Below, one piece after another: positions 33,200 to 46,124 of a DNA stretch of 64,000 nt. Position 1 is the first letter of the stretch, and every line of letters starts with the position of its first letter. The notes under the pieces were generated by a model that did no database searches, had not been told where the DNA came from, and saw only the letters and a program-made list of their open reading frames with translations. Source of the stretch: Dallia pectoralis (lineage: Eukaryota > Chordata > Actinopteri > Esociformes > Umbridae); NCBI GenBank assembly GCA_029465975.1, contig CM055744.1:9096553-9160552 (forward strand), in the 5' to 3' direction. The position numbers and the translations under genes were made by a program.

Positions 33200-34310
33200 G
33201 AGTTGAACAGAGCATAGTGTAGCAGACTTGCAACTGCAACTTCTTGGTCTTCCTAGCGTAAATCATAGCTTCGTTTTTACAAAGAGATATGTTTGATATA
33301 TTTTGAACACATTGTGAAGTATTGTGAGGTACCTTGCCTTGCCAACTTTCTTTGGGTTTGAGGAGCGTGTGTGAGCTGGTGAGAAGATCCCAACAAATAT
33401 ACAGCCCTTCCATGCGAATACATTCATACCAGCAGGCGAAGGAAAACAGCTGGACTGGAATAGCTGCAAATATGGACACTGATATTATATGTGTTAAAAG
33501 AAGCATGGCGAATAGATTTGTTTGTATTCTGAAGTAGGTGAGAGACATGTGGAGTGGGTCAGCTGCTGGCAGTGTGTGCCCGCTGATGGCACAGCAGCTG
33601 GATTAGCTTTGTGCCCACCCACGTCAAACACTGTGAGACTGGCATCAATATGCCAGCCACCGAATGTACTTTATGCAGTTGATGGTTTCTCTAGCTTTTT
33701 TTGTGGTCTTGTCACGTAAAATCTGCTATCCTCCGAGCTAGTAGTTTGAGATCAGCTATTTATCTGGATTGTAGGATTTGGCAATATTGTTATTAATGCT
33801 AATAAGCTTGGCTACTTCAATCAAATGACAACAGACGGTGCTGTGTGTGCGAGACTGCCAGTTACACTGACACGTTTATGCACTATGATGGATTTGCCAT
33901 CTGCTCGTATGTGCTAGACATTTTGTATAGCCCATAGGCAGATCACATGCACAACTCCTCTCCTTGTTGCACAAGCATAGTGTGCCCAGTCTCAAGTGAG
34001 GCAAAGCCCCTCAACTCACACAATAAGTATCATTGTGCTCTCAATACAATTGGGCAACTGTTGTTATATTTTTAGTTATGAGTTCATCAAAAGTTAGCTA
34101 ATCGTTATTTCTTTTTTTACTACTGAATGACGGAAGGCTGTATTGCTATTCTGAAGCAGTCACTCAGAAAACATGCAGTCATCATGCACAGCTCCTGATA
34201 GCAGTTTAATGACATCCATCACAATTACCATAAACATAATATTAAACATCAGAGCAGATTGTCTGAATCCTGGTAATCATTGAGACAACTCTCATGATCA
34301 GCAAACCTAT
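33200..34310. other. Intergenic sequence
   Basis: No gene recognised. Around 33,560-33,660 the sequence is GC-balanced and repeat-free (candidate conserved block, untested). Confidence 0.4.
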
Positions 34311-34315
34311 AATCA

Positions 34316-34696
34316 ATCACTGTAGGGTGCCAACCTATAATCTGTCACTGTAGGGTGCCAACCTATAATCTGTCACTGTAGGGTGCCAACCTATAATCTG
34401 TCACTGTAGGGTGCCAACCTATAATCTGTCACTGTAGGATGCCAACCTATAATCAATCACTATAGGGTGCCAACCTATGATAAGTCAATGTAGGGTGCCA
34501 ACCTATAATCAATCGCTGTAGGTGCCAACCTATGATAAGTCACTGTAGGGTGCCAACCTATGATAAGTCACTGTAGGGTGCCAACCTATGATCAGTCACT
34601 GTAGGGTGCCAACCTATGATAAGTCACTGTAGGGTGCCAACCTATGATAAGTCACTGTAGGGTGCCAACCTATGATAAGTCACTGTAGGGTGCCAG
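34316..34696. repeat. 28-bp minisatellite
   Basis: About 13 copies of a 28-bp unit, core CACTGTAGGGTGCCAACCTA plus TAATCTGT or TGATAAGT. The two variant halves are grouped: ATAATCTGT/CAAT first, ATGATAAGT later. Confidence 0.93.
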
Positions 34697-34699
34697 CTG

Positions 34700-36430
34700 T
34701 GAATTCCCCTCTAAGTTAAAACTTGGTTAAACAACCTTTTTTTGAATCACAGTTATCTGATTACTTCACAAACTTTTCACACCACTCCTGTTTAAGTTTG
34801 GATTAATATGGGGTTAATATGGAAAAACATTGGGTTTTTGCCAGACATTTCGAGATTTTGCATTCACGTCAGATAAATAAACTTGCCCCTCAATTGCAAA
34901 TATTGGCCAGTCTTTTCCAACAAGGCCTGAAGCGCCTTCAAAGTCATCATTGGCTCCTTGGTGGCCTCCGATCAGTCTCCTCCTTACCCGGTCATCCAGT
35001 TTAGAGGGAAGGCCAGTTCTATAAAGGGTACCATACACCATCCAGGACTTAATAATGTGCTGAACTGGGCTCCAGGTGATAGAAAAAAACACACAGAATT
35101 AAACACGTGAAACCAGGTGGGTGGATTTGACCTGCATGCTAATACAACCATTACCAGTAACTGGACGTTTATATAGACAGGCATTAATATGACATTGCTA
35201 TAGGAGCAATCTGACATCAGCTGATGCGTCGCTGACCAATTACCACACAGGTTTCCTGAACTGGCTACACAATTTTTGACAGGTCAACACTTTTGGGTTG
35301 GACTGTCTATCCCTAGCTTGTTGATGTGAGCCTTGACCTGCCTTTCAAAACAATGTGAAGACTACATATGTGTACTACTGGACATGTTGGCTTCTGATTT
35401 CTTTGACTATGATGGTCTACCGTAAGACCAGTTTTAATTGAAGACTGATGGATGATCAGGGGGAGGTCGAAGATATCAGTGAAGACACCAGCCAGAGCTG
35501 GGATACGCATGTCGTCTTTAATAGGATTTCTGGTTATGAAATGGGGATGACATTATCTACGTGCCATCAGCTATTGTTGTAAACTTGTCAATTTAGTCGT
35601 ATTAATCCCGGAACACATCCCAGTCTATGTTCTGTCTAGTACTGCATCCATTTCACCTCTAGCTTACAGATTGCATCCCACCCACACTATATTTTAGTTC
35701 TCTCTAGTAGCCTGATAGGGGGGCAGCTGAATGCCTTTTATCCCTTTATGCGTGTGGAATGAAAATCATACAGAGTTTATTGCCACTGAGTATATGTTTA
35801 TTAAAACGCAGTAAAATATATTTTAATATCCCTGCACTGAAGTCGCTATAGCCGTTAGTAATGTGGCCATCTGTGTATGCATTTCCTAATGGGCTAATGG
35901 CTCTGTACATCTAATTGAGTGCGGCTTAAGTGCCGGCATACGTTCGGACATACTGTTCTCAACATCAATTGTTCAGACTTCTCCTTGTAGATAATATGGT
36001 CTGCAGCTTACTATAAGTTATTCTAGTCCAGTCGGGAAAATTTTCTAAATAAGTAAAGACCCGGAATTGGGCCTACTTGTCTTACTAGATTAAAAGAACA
36101 TAAAGGTTATTACCTTAAACAATGTGTAGTTGAACAAAATACAATATGGTTAGTGTTTCTAAAAATAATAATGTAAGGGATGTTTTACTATCCTAACAAA
36201 TGGGTTCAGTTCATGTAATGCTGAGCATTAGATAACATAAACCCATGGAGCTAGAGTGGAATGTTTAGTATGTTTAGTACTATAGTATTAATGCATTATT
36301 GATAGATTTGTTTTAAAGTTGGAAGATGGGAGCGGCTACAACAGTGTGAAGTTGTGCACGACCAAGGTCGTTTGAAGTATGGGAACACTGAAGAAGTAAA
36401 CTCATTGCATGAGCACATGAAGAGAAAAAC
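34700..36430. other. Intergenic sequence
   Basis: No gene recognised. The block 35,700-36,000 lacks repeats and contains TTTATTAAAACGC, CTAATTGAG and similar AT-core motifs. It might be a conserved non-coding element. Confidence 0.35.
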
Positions 36431-36824
36431 CCATTGTAGCCATATTGACACAGCATGAAGTGTGTTCTTTCTTTTTGAAGTGAGGTCATTTTACTTTAGC
36501 TGCAAGGTTGATTTGTGTTTTGGACTACGTGAACCATTCTTCAATATGTCAATGTTTATAATTTTTTGGCATTTAAATTCAAGATTTATTGGAGAGATAG
36601 AGACGCTGGGTACATTAAATGTCAAGCGAACAATGACAACAACGTTGACAAGGGCCAACCCCTTGTTTTGGCGGCACAAGGAGAAGATTCCTCTGTTTCA
36701 GGGTTTTTGTGGATCCTTGTTCGATGTTGCGTGCTGCTGCCAGTAGTTTCGTTGTTTGGGACTCTCACATTTAAAATAAACCTGAGAAGATAATCAAAAA
36801 TAAGTTCTTCGCATGCGTCCTCTA

Positions 36825-37490
36825 TCATGCACAGTGACAGTAGGATCCACCGAACATGGACACAGCAGAGCTTGACGGTGGGGGGAATCCTAGCAATGTT
36901 TGATATGGGCAATGAAGAGGAATTCCCCTGGCATCACCCATGAGAAGAGTGAGATCAGCAGCAAGAGAGCCTCCAGAAAAATGATTTGGGGTTGGCTCTG
37001 GTGGCAGTCAGAGGGTTAGGAGAACTGTTATGTTCCTTCTAAAGCAAAAAGGATCAGTGACCTTCAAAGGTGTTGGCAGATCAGCCCAGAGGAGTTTATA
37101 GTAGGTGTTGAAGAGCGCGGCTGGACCTTCCAAACCCTGAGCTCCTCGTTCTGAGGGTTCCTCCTCGCACCAGGGTTCCACGGATCCCTATCCCTAAGCC
37201 TCCCACGCTGTTCATTCAAGGTTCGCCAGAGGAGGTTGAGGAGAAAGTCCAGTGGTCGCTCGTGGAGGGTGGCGGCCACGTGAGCTCCGGCTGCCACCTC
37301 TCTCTGCTCCGGCGCCCTGGTCTGCGTCGATGGCACTGCCACCTTCTTCTCCAGCGTTGCATCCAGCCTCCACCGGTCCCAGCCCTACCTGCTGATCCAG
37401 TGCCGGGTACCTCCACCAACGTGGGCAGCGCCGAGCCTCTCCAATTTAGCTCCATCGATATGTGTGGGGGCAGGAAACCCTCCCAATGCT
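36825..37490 (+). pseudogene. Decayed gypsy (sushi-like) leader and gag fragment
   Basis: GTGACAG at 36,834-36,840 looks like an LTR end followed by the leader and an ATG reading MDTAELDGG, the usual layout of sushi-like gypsy elements. Further down, frames broken by stops include LLQRCIQPPPVPALPADPVP and GSAEPLQF, resembling the linker before the gag zinc knuckle. No protease, RT or integrase is seen. The upstream LTR boundary is unclear. Confidence 0.55.
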
Positions 37491-37499
37491 ACTAATGTC

Positions 37500-40335
37500 C
37501 ACGATCATTTCCTTAGTCTTGCACCATGTTGCCAAGTCACATACCTCCTCTGTGTGCGCGGTCTAATCGTTGTTACAGGCAGGTTTGCTGTTTTCTTGCT
37601 CCTCCATCGGTGGAATTGTAGGCATATAGGTGGCAAAAAGTGCTAATGGATCGTACTGTATGAGAGACGCTGCAGCATGTGTAAGTATAAAAACAATATA
37701 AACGCTTGCAATGCAAACAAACGTTTAAACGTTTATGTGTTGCTGGGCTTATTAGGTACACTTACTGTACCCTAAAACCCTGATTTATGGTTTAGCATCT
37801 CAATGAACTAAAGGTACAATAACATACTTTTAAAAATTCAAAGTAGTCATTTAAATTCGGGGAACCTGGAACGATGTAAATACAAAATGTAATTGTCCCA
37901 ATTCCTTTTAAAGAAACAATGAGGATGACAGCAATTTTTCATTATGCACGAGCATTCAGACTTTCTCACTGTGAATGTATTTACTGACATGTGAGCTTGA
38001 CTCATCTCTGACTGTAGCCACCCCACCAAGTACCTTAATTATACCATTTAAACATTTCCATCTTGAGGAGAATCTCCAATCGTTCAATTACACATTCAGA
38101 TGACACGCGACTAGGAGCTTGCCGACTTCTATATCGCAAACAATCTCTCTTATGTCACCTCTCGGACGTTTGAGCCAAGTACGTGCCACTGTAGCCGCGG
38201 TGACGTTGATGTTTTAGGAAGAGTCTTGTCAAAAGCGTGTCCCACATGCCGGGTCACTAAACTGTGCAAGTGTTCTGTTCACCAGTGTAGATGAAGGCGT
38301 GTCACTTGTAGCACACTTGACAAGAGCTTGGTGCTTGTAAGAGTTGAGGGTATCTATGAAAATGTATGATAATGTATGCACTCACTGCTTTAAAGATTGA
38401 TATACATATCCACATTAAAGTGGAAGTGGAGCACATGGACTTAATGTACTATGTATCTGTTTTGCTTAATTCCGCATGCTGTGATTGGTGAGGCGTTCGC
38501 ACGTCTTCCCCCTCTTCTTTATCGAAGCAAATGATTTGAAGTCAGCAAGATCACCACAGTCGACTGCACAGGACAAACAAGTGAGAGGTTGGACTAAATT
38601 ACACACATTAAAATGTAACACCTTGCTATTGTATTAGCTCGTATTACCCAATGTGACAACTGTTATCCTTGCAGGGAGCTTCCCATGATGCACCGGCACA
38701 TCCCGTATATTATAATCTCAGGTTTTATTCAAGTAGCTGTGTGACACCCAGACAGGACAGACAGGTGGAAGGGTAATATCACGGGTAGGCCGGACACAAG
38801 GAGACAGAGGACATTAATTAATTAAAATTAACTCTAACAAAATAAACACTAAAACGACAAGACAGAAGTGATTAAAACATAAAGCATAAGCCAATCACTA
38901 TATACTGACAAGACGCACTGGGAAAAGAGAAACAAAATATGCGTTTAACCTATGCAGCCTGTTTGAACCCAAGACCCTGTTTATTTCCAGGTTATTACAC
39001 GCACCTCTTTGGCATTAGTTTACTTTTAAGTCAATTGGTTTATGTTACTTGTGCTGCTATTCTCTGAACCTTGTTAAGCCTTAAAAGTTGTTTTACACAC
39101 ACATGAGTCGACCAAATGTTTCTAATATTTTCTAAGAACTTACTACCCCAGAAGAAAGTTGAGATTATGTTTCCACAACATTGAACTTGTATGACAAACA
39201 TCGTCAACTCCTCACCCCGCCCCCTTGAAAACCCTACTGCTCCACCTCCAGGAAATCTGATAAAGTATGAGGTGAAGTTTGATGTTTTGGTAACTGTTAA
39301 TTGCTTTGAAATGTGTTATATCTCACTGGAAGGAAACAGATAACCTCAGGGTGATAATGTTAATGCTTTTTAAATAGAAATATGTGGTAAATAATTATAA
39401 ATGTTAAATATGTATTTCATTTACAAATATCTATGGCCCTGTAAAACAATTCCACTGGTTCTCATGACCTGAGGATTTTCAATGTGAATCTCTTCAAACT
39501 CTCCAGACAGCTATATTTACTAGGACCGCTTCTTGTCTTTGATTGATTCTCTGAGAGACTACAATAATGTATAATGAACCACGACAATAGGCAAAAGGTC
39601 ATTGTGTCCATAAGCAACGGGAAAATCATAGAGCAACCTTTTCCTTCTATTCAGGGCTTTTTTGTGCTGTCCCTGTGGTGAAAGAAGCTCCATAAAGATA
39701 ATCAATGCAGTCATTCTCGAGGAAAGTGGAAGAAATATTGAGCAGATGCTAGAAGTCATTGTGCACGCCGTCAAAACATTTATCTTCAATGTCTAAGTTT
39801 TGTTTGGCGAATCACAGTCAGATAATATCTATCTGCCTGTCAAAGTCTAGCTCAAGTCCAGACACGGTGTAACAAACTTATTGGTGAGTTTGGAGGGAAT
39901 CATGCTAGTAACACTCGATAATAAGTTTCCATCTGTATTAAGTCTATAGAGACTTTATAGTGACACTAATAATGATTATTGCAGCATTTGTAAATGTGTT
40001 ATAACACACTGCTTGAAATGTGCAATCGCTTGGTCAGTTCTTGCCAAAAAGTGACCCAATGGTTCTCCAGTTATTAAGCACTTAGAAAGCATTTGGAACT
40101 GCTTCTGTGATTAAGCGTAATGTACTTTAATGTGAATGTTTGCACTTCAACAATTCAGTGTGTACAGTGGTTGACCTTCAAGTCTAATGATGTGTCTTCA
40201 CCCAAATTTACCAGAGATGGAGGTTTACATAGCTTAGATCTTCAATGTTCTTATTTGGTGTTATTATGGGGCCTTGATAACCATCTGTAAATTATTTACA
40301 AAAGTTCACCAAAGTTCAATACTGCTACCAGTCCT
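37500..40335. other. Intergenic sequence, nothing recognised
   Basis: AT-rich DNA with no array, no gene and no repeat family I can name. Short ORFs lack family features. Confidence 0.5.
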
Positions 40336-40339
40336 TAAC

Positions 40340-40985
40340 TAGTGATAGTAGTACAAGCCAAAAACACCAGTCAACAGTGAAGAGGCCACTCTGTTTTGCT
40401 GGCGTTCTACGCCGAATGGCAAGGAGAAATCCATATCGCAAAAGTGACTTATCTAAGTTTGAGGTGTTCAGATGACACTGAATAACTTTCGTGAGCCACA
40501 GACCAACTGTAAAGCAAAAAAGGGCCTGACGTCATTTGTCAATAATGGAGAAGGAAATGTAATGATCTTGGGGTGCTTTGGTGGTGATAAAGTGGGAGAT
40601 TTGTAAAGGCCAAAGGAGATTTTGACATAATTGATTGGAGCCAATTTCCTTCTACAACAGCGTGCCAAAGAACCGCTCCAAACTACAAAACAACTCTTTT
40701 TATTCTCTTTATAATGCTGTGGACAGCACAGACACTGGATCTCAACCCTGGTGAGTTTTTGTGGAAGCAACTTGACTGTATGGCATACGTAAGAGGTCGA
40801 TCCAGTTTGCGGGAGATGCTTCACGAAGCATGTGGTGACGTCTTTTCAGATTATCTCAACAACATTACAGATAGAATGGTTTGCAATGCTTTAATTGCTG
40901 AAAAAGTTGGATTCTTTGAAAAATCAGTTTAATGGACACAATGATTTTTTCAATAGAAAAAAATGTATTTCCAACATTGAGAAAT
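40340..40985 (+). pseudogene. Decayed Tc1-like transposon copy
   Basis: Phrases typical of a fish Tc1-like transposase are readable on +: CAGTCAACAGTGAAGAGGCC (40,370), a GGGGTGCTTTGGTGGTGATA segment, LDLNPGEFLWKQLD at 40,736-40,777, and the C-terminus YLNNITDRMVCNALIAEK at 40,852-40,905. Most of the catalytic core is missing or frameshifted. Confidence 0.7.
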
Positions 40986-41003
40986 GCCAGGAGTGCTGAG
41001 TTA

Positions 41004-41470
41004 TGTTTCCACACAGGTTTGTTAGTGGGGTGCACATCTTTAGTTTTCCGGTGTGTCTGTTTTGATTTAGCACAGCTGACTCGATTTAGCTAATCACCAG
41101 GGCTATTTAGGGTTCTAGTTTGGGATACACCTTGCCCTGCATTATTTCAAAGTCACACAGTTACGATGAGTGTTAGTTTAGTAAATCTGATCACTGATGT
41201 TCGTTGTTTAGTAGCCCCTTTATGTAAGCCCACTTTTATTTCACAGTGTCTAGTTTTTGGTTTGATGTCGTGTTTGTTTTGTGTATGATTAAATTCACCA
41301 CAAACAAACGATCAAGCTCTGCATTTGGCCTCGTTCCTGCACTACACGCCTGGTTTGTGACAGAATGCTTAGCCTCCAAATCAGCCAACAGACCCGGACG
41401 GTGAGTGGATTCCTCGGAGGGGCAAGCTATAGCGCCCTGAGAGATGAATCTCACCGTTGCACCGCGGAGC
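41004..41470 (+). mobile_element. LTR plus leader of a gypsy-type element
   Basis: The LTR runs from TGTTTCCACAC (41,004) to TTGTGACA (41,362). It is followed by GAATGC and a leader containing CGGACGGTGAGTGGATTCCT then CGGAGGGGCAAGCTATAGCG (41,398-41,435). That leader is nearly the same as the one in the young element at 57,867-61,098 (- strand), so the two are relatives. The internal region is lost after about 41,470. Confidence 0.75.
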
Positions 41471-41479
41471 AGTGTTCTG

Positions 41480-42765
41480 TATCCTTTTAGCAGTTGTAAT
41501 CTATTGTAAATTATTTAGAAATAGTCATCAAAGTGTCATACAATAATAGGCATAATTAATAAAACATAAGACCAAATAAGGTATGTAAACCTCCGTTTAC
41601 AGGGGAACACTCACTAAACATGAATTATTAAAGAGAATAAAATAAATAAAAAATATTTAAAAAAAGATTACATAATGTATGTGGTGAATTTGGCAAAGAC
41701 ACATCATGCGACTTAACGAACCGACCACTTCTGTGAGAACGGCAACGTGTCCCACGCAGAAGTCTGAAAATAACAGCAAACAACTGCAGACGTTCACAAT
41801 ATGGTACATAATGGTTCATCACAGAAACAGTTGCAAATGCTTTATAAATGCTTAATTACTGGAGATTTCCATTGGCTCACGATAACTGCAAGCTATGGCC
41901 CGTTTCCTGCAGTGTGTTAACTCCTTAAAAACACATTTACAAATGCTTAAATGAACCAATACTAGTGTCATTATAAAGTATTTATATACCCATTACAGGT
42001 AGTACCTTATCATAGTGTCACCATAAATCAACATGAGGAAGTTGGATTTTGTGCTTTGCCACTTCGCTGTCCTGTGCCTTATAAGTAATACCATTAACAT
42101 TCAGTTAATTGTTACAGACATGTAGTATAAATGATGTACAAAAAATGATGTATCGTTAACATAATGATTTTTTCTTTTATAATTCTTTAGAAAACCTAAA
42201 ATTATATTTATATTGAGTCTTATAGCAGATGCAGGTCGGAGAATACAAAGTTAACATTGAATGACATTGCCAATATGGAACAATGGTCGATAAAGTGTAT
42301 AATCTTTCTCCTAAACCTCCCATACACTAGAGAGTTGTGCCAATCCAGCTGTCTGTAATTGAAATATTTTTTTCCCCCAGGATAGAGGGATGAAATCATC
42401 AAAATAGCTTTTTCATTACTGTCATATGTATTTGAGCTTTCCATCGATTCACTAGACAAAATACACCTGAGTATATAAAAAAGTGTAGACACGGTTATAA
42501 TATTAGCAGACGGGTATGTGCTGACGATTTAACCCATTACGGAGCTTTTATTCTTAAAAGTACAGTTCTATGAAGCGTGGAAAAACATGCGTTGCAAACT
42601 AATGATGTCTGAGTGTAGGACAGAGGCAAATCTTAACTGACAAATGGGCAAATGTACAATGCTTAACTGAGCTTTGCAGAGGGACACTTACTCTGGTACA
42701 GTCCACCGTTACAGCAGATAAACCATCAACCTGTATTTGCCTCACTTACACTAGACCCGGCCCAC
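41480..42765. other. Intergenic sequence, nothing recognised
   Basis: AT-rich non-coding DNA up to a CA microsatellite. Confidence 0.5.
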
Positions 42766-42770
42766 ACATG

Positions 42771-42773
42771 GAC

Positions 42774-42826
<53 letters not shown>
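42771..42826. repeat. CA microsatellite
   Basis: About 27 CA units with two AA interruptions. Confidence 0.9.
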
Positions 42827-42828
<2 letters not shown>

Positions 42829-42859
42829 TGTTTTAACACAGCACATAAATGCATTCACA

Positions 42860-43029
42860 CATTCACTGATGAGCCAAAACATTATGACGTTTATCATCTC
42901 CTAACAATAGTCAAGGTCTCGGTATATTTGATGGCAAGCGAACAGTTCGTTCTCATAGAAAGTTAGTTAGTTAAGACCGATCAACGTTTACGAGGGCTAT
43001 ATTTTCATGGCAAGACGACTAGGTCAAAG
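42860..43029. mobile_element. Tc1-like transposon end fragment
   Basis: Starts with TGATGAGCCAAAACATTATG, the usual end of a fish transposon family, and runs into the 48-bp array derived from the same element. Confidence 0.5.
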
Positions 43030-43605
43030 CGTAATGTCTTGGTGCTAGATACCACAGGACACCTCCAGGGATCTGCTGCTAATGTCTTGGTACCAGATAC
43101 CACAGGACACATTCATGGATCTGCTGCTAATGTCTTGGTGCCAGATACCACAGGACACCTTTAGGGATCTCCTGCTAATGTATTGGTGCCAGATACTACA
43201 GGTCAGGACACCTCCAGGGATCTGCTGCTAATGTCTTGGTGCTAGATACCACAGGACACCTCCAGGGATCTGCTGCTAATGTATTGGTGCCAGATACCAC
43301 AGGACACCTTCAGGGATCTGCTGCTAATGTATTGGTGCCAGATACCACAGGACACCTCCAGGGATCTGCTGCTAATGTATTGGTGCCAGATACCACAGGA
43401 CACCTTCAGGGATCTGCTGCTAATGTCTTGGTGTTAAGATACCACAGGATACCTTCAGGGATCTGCTGCTAATGTCTTGGTGTTAAGATACCACAGGACA
43501 CCTTCATGGATCTGCTGCTAATGTCTTGGTGTTAAGATACCACAGGACACCTTCAGGGATCTGCTGCTAATGTCTTGGTGTTAAGATACCACAGGATACC
43601 TGTGG
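43030..43605. repeat. 48-bp minisatellite derived from a Tc1-like element
   Basis: About 12 units of 48 bp (a few longer), core TACCACAGGACACCTTCAGG then GATCTGCTGCTAATGTCTTG. The core resembles transposase-coding DNA near the 3' end of the element whose terminus lies just upstream. One frame is open because 48 is a multiple of three; it is not a gene. Confidence 0.9.
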
Positions 43606-43910
43606 AAACTTCACAGATGTTTGTATTTCAGGCACGTGGTGTAGATCCTCCCTGGGTTGTGAGCTTCTCTTGAGGGAATTTCCCCTCGATTGCTCTTTTC
43701 TTCCTGCATGCCTCAGTCCTTCCCTCCATTTGGTGAGGTCTAAGGAAGATAAAGCTCACAGCAGGTCAATACATAGTTGGTGGAAGGAGTTTGGGAAAAA
43801 AAATTATAAGACGAAACCAAATTAACTTGTAAAAAGCTCCGTGATCCACAACGCACTCTTCATCCCCTGCCCAATTATAAGTGGTTGAAACTAATTGGCA
43901 CCTGCTAATT

Positions 43911-44105
43911 ATTATCTGTGCTTGACTATGGTCAAGGACACATATTGTAATCTCACATATATATTATTATTATTATGTGTGCTTGACTATGGTCAAGGAC
44001 ACATATTGTAATCTCACATATATATTATTATTATTATTATTATGTGTGCTTGACTATGGTCAAGGACACATATTGTAATCTCACATATATATTATTATTA
44101 TTATT
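43911..44105. repeat. Threefold 60-70 bp repeat with (ATT)n tails
   Basis: Three copies of TGTGCTTGACTATGGTCAAG then GACACATATTGTAATC, each ending in a growing ATT trinucleotide run (4, 6 and 6 units). Confidence 0.9.
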
Positions 44106-46124
44106 ATTATATCACTTTTGTCCCCGCCTACTCCTCCCACAGTTTTTGCACTAGATGGACAAAAAAGGTGTCAAAATGTGCGTCCCGAACTCTATTTAGT
44201 TGGCATTGTTTTGTAGAAGGTTTCGTTATGTAGTTTACGAAATATTAACGATAATGTCGCTAATTAATCCCCATTGAAATACATTGACGGAATCTTCAAA
44301 ACTAGAGTGTGAGAGCCCATTCAGCAGAAAATGTAGAGAACATTTGTAAACTGCTACTGCTGCCTGAGTTTCAACCCTTTACACACAAATGGCATATCAA
44401 AACGTTCATCTATTTGTGCTGTCACTCAAAATGTTCAAATATAAGCTGTAACATATATATTTATTTCGTTATGTCCTTTTGTTTCCAACTTGCGCCTCCC
44501 CATAGACATCCATAGAAACTGTGATTTTCTCCACTCTAATTTGAAAGCGATTTTTGGTGTTTTTTTGTTCGTTTGTAAATTGTGATAGCGCCTACATTTC
44601 CGGGGTTACAGATACATGTTATACATCAAAATGTCCGCCTGGTTCTTAGGATTCTCATGATGTAATTGTTTAAACTGTGTGAGTAAAACTATGGTTAGTA
44701 GAGCTGAAAGTATACGACCATGTCTGAAACTTTTGAAATGATAGACAGTGAAGCAGCATTTTCTGGTTGTTGATTGGCTAAATAGTAGGAACATTCTGGA
44801 AGGGGTGGGGAAGGAGGCAGCGCGCTCTGATATCGATGAGAACAGCTGGTCCTCCTGACAAAGGCATGGCTGCCAGGCAACAGCCACAGACACAGACACT
44901 GCAATCAACAGCCACAGACATATCCTGCAGCAAAGAAAGAATGAATTAATGAATGAATGGGTCTTAGGTTCTTTCTCTGGGTCTCTGTTTACACATGTTA
45001 GCATGTTAGCAGTGAAGCGTTGCGCGCTAGCTATCGTTAGCATGTTAGCTAGCGTTAGCTCGCTGGCCAGCAGCGTTAGCTACTACTGTAAGTTTATGCA
45101 TACATTCAGACAGCCTGCAGCAATGAATGGATGGGTAAGTTCTTTCTCTGGGTCTCTGTTTACACGTTAGCATGTTAGCTAGCGTTAGCGCGCTAGCTAT
45201 CGTTAGCATGTTAGCTAGCGTTAGCGCGCTAGCTAGCGTTAGCTACTACTGTAAGTTTATGCATACATTCAGACAGCCTGCAGCAATGAATGGATGGGTA
45301 ACTTCTTTCTCTGGGTCTCTGTTTACACGTTAGCATGTTAGCTAGCGTTAGCGCGCTAGCTAGCGTTAGCAGTTTATAATGCTGTTTCATATGCTACTAT
45401 GGTGCATGCAGCAGTAGTGTGTATTCATGGGTTTAACACATTGTATACTATGGTACATGTAGCAGCAGTGTGTATTCATGAGTAATGACTGATAGGTTTA
45501 ACACATTGTATACTATGGTGCATGTAGCAGCAGTGTGTATTCATGAGTAATGACTGATATGTTTAACACATTTGTATACTATGGTGGTTTAACACATTGT
45601 ATACTATGGTGTTTAACACATTGTATGCAGCAGCAGTGTGTATTTATGAGTAATGACTGATAGGTTTAACACATTGTATACTATGGTGCATATAGCAGCA
45701 GTGTGTATTCATGAGTAATGACTGATAGGTTTAACACATTGTATACTATGGTCCTTGCAGCAGCAGTGTGTATTCATGAGTATTGACTGATAGGTTTAAC
45801 ACATTGCATACTATGGTGCATGTTGCAGCAGTGTGTATTCATGAGTAATGACTGATATGTTTAACCCATTGTATACTATGGTGCTTGCAGCAGTGTGTAT
45901 TCATGAGTAATGACTGATAGGTTTAACAAATTGTATACTATGGTGCTTGCAGCAGTGTGTAATCATGAGTAATGACTGATAGGTTTAACACATTGCATTC
46001 TATGGTGCAGCAGTGTCACCTCAGTTTGGCAGTTGATATCAGTACACAGTCGACTACGGGTGACCGTCAAGGACACAAGCACACATCATCACAATTTCTG
46101 CAGAAATTGTACGCTATCTAGTTA
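44106..46124. repeat. Segmental tandem duplication, copy A
   Basis: The copy opens with TATATCACTTTTGTCC, contains a unique part to about 44,990, a GTTAGC-rich palindromic zone (44,990-45,370) and about 63-bp repeats (45,378-46,018), and ends at the phrase CGCTATCTAGTT. Copy B follows head-to-tail. The segment itself may be a repeat family of unknown type. Confidence 0.85.

Noticed and set aside
33105..33548. 147-residue - strand ORF
   Set aside because: The C-terminal part is the GGTGCCAACC array and the remainder has no recognisable feature.
37080..37480. CpG-island promoter or new gene on the - strand
   Set aside because: The GC-rich stretch reads better on + as the decayed gag part of a gypsy element following a leader and ATG; the - strand ORFs show no family motif.
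43236..43472. 78-residue ORF with a DTTGHLQGSAANVLV repeat
   Set aside because: Reading frame of the 48-bp minisatellite; no independent support.
44990..45370. microRNA hairpin cluster in the GTTAGC zone
   Set aside because: Self-complementarity is explained by iterated GCTAGC/GTTAGC words; no stable single hairpin with a unique arm.
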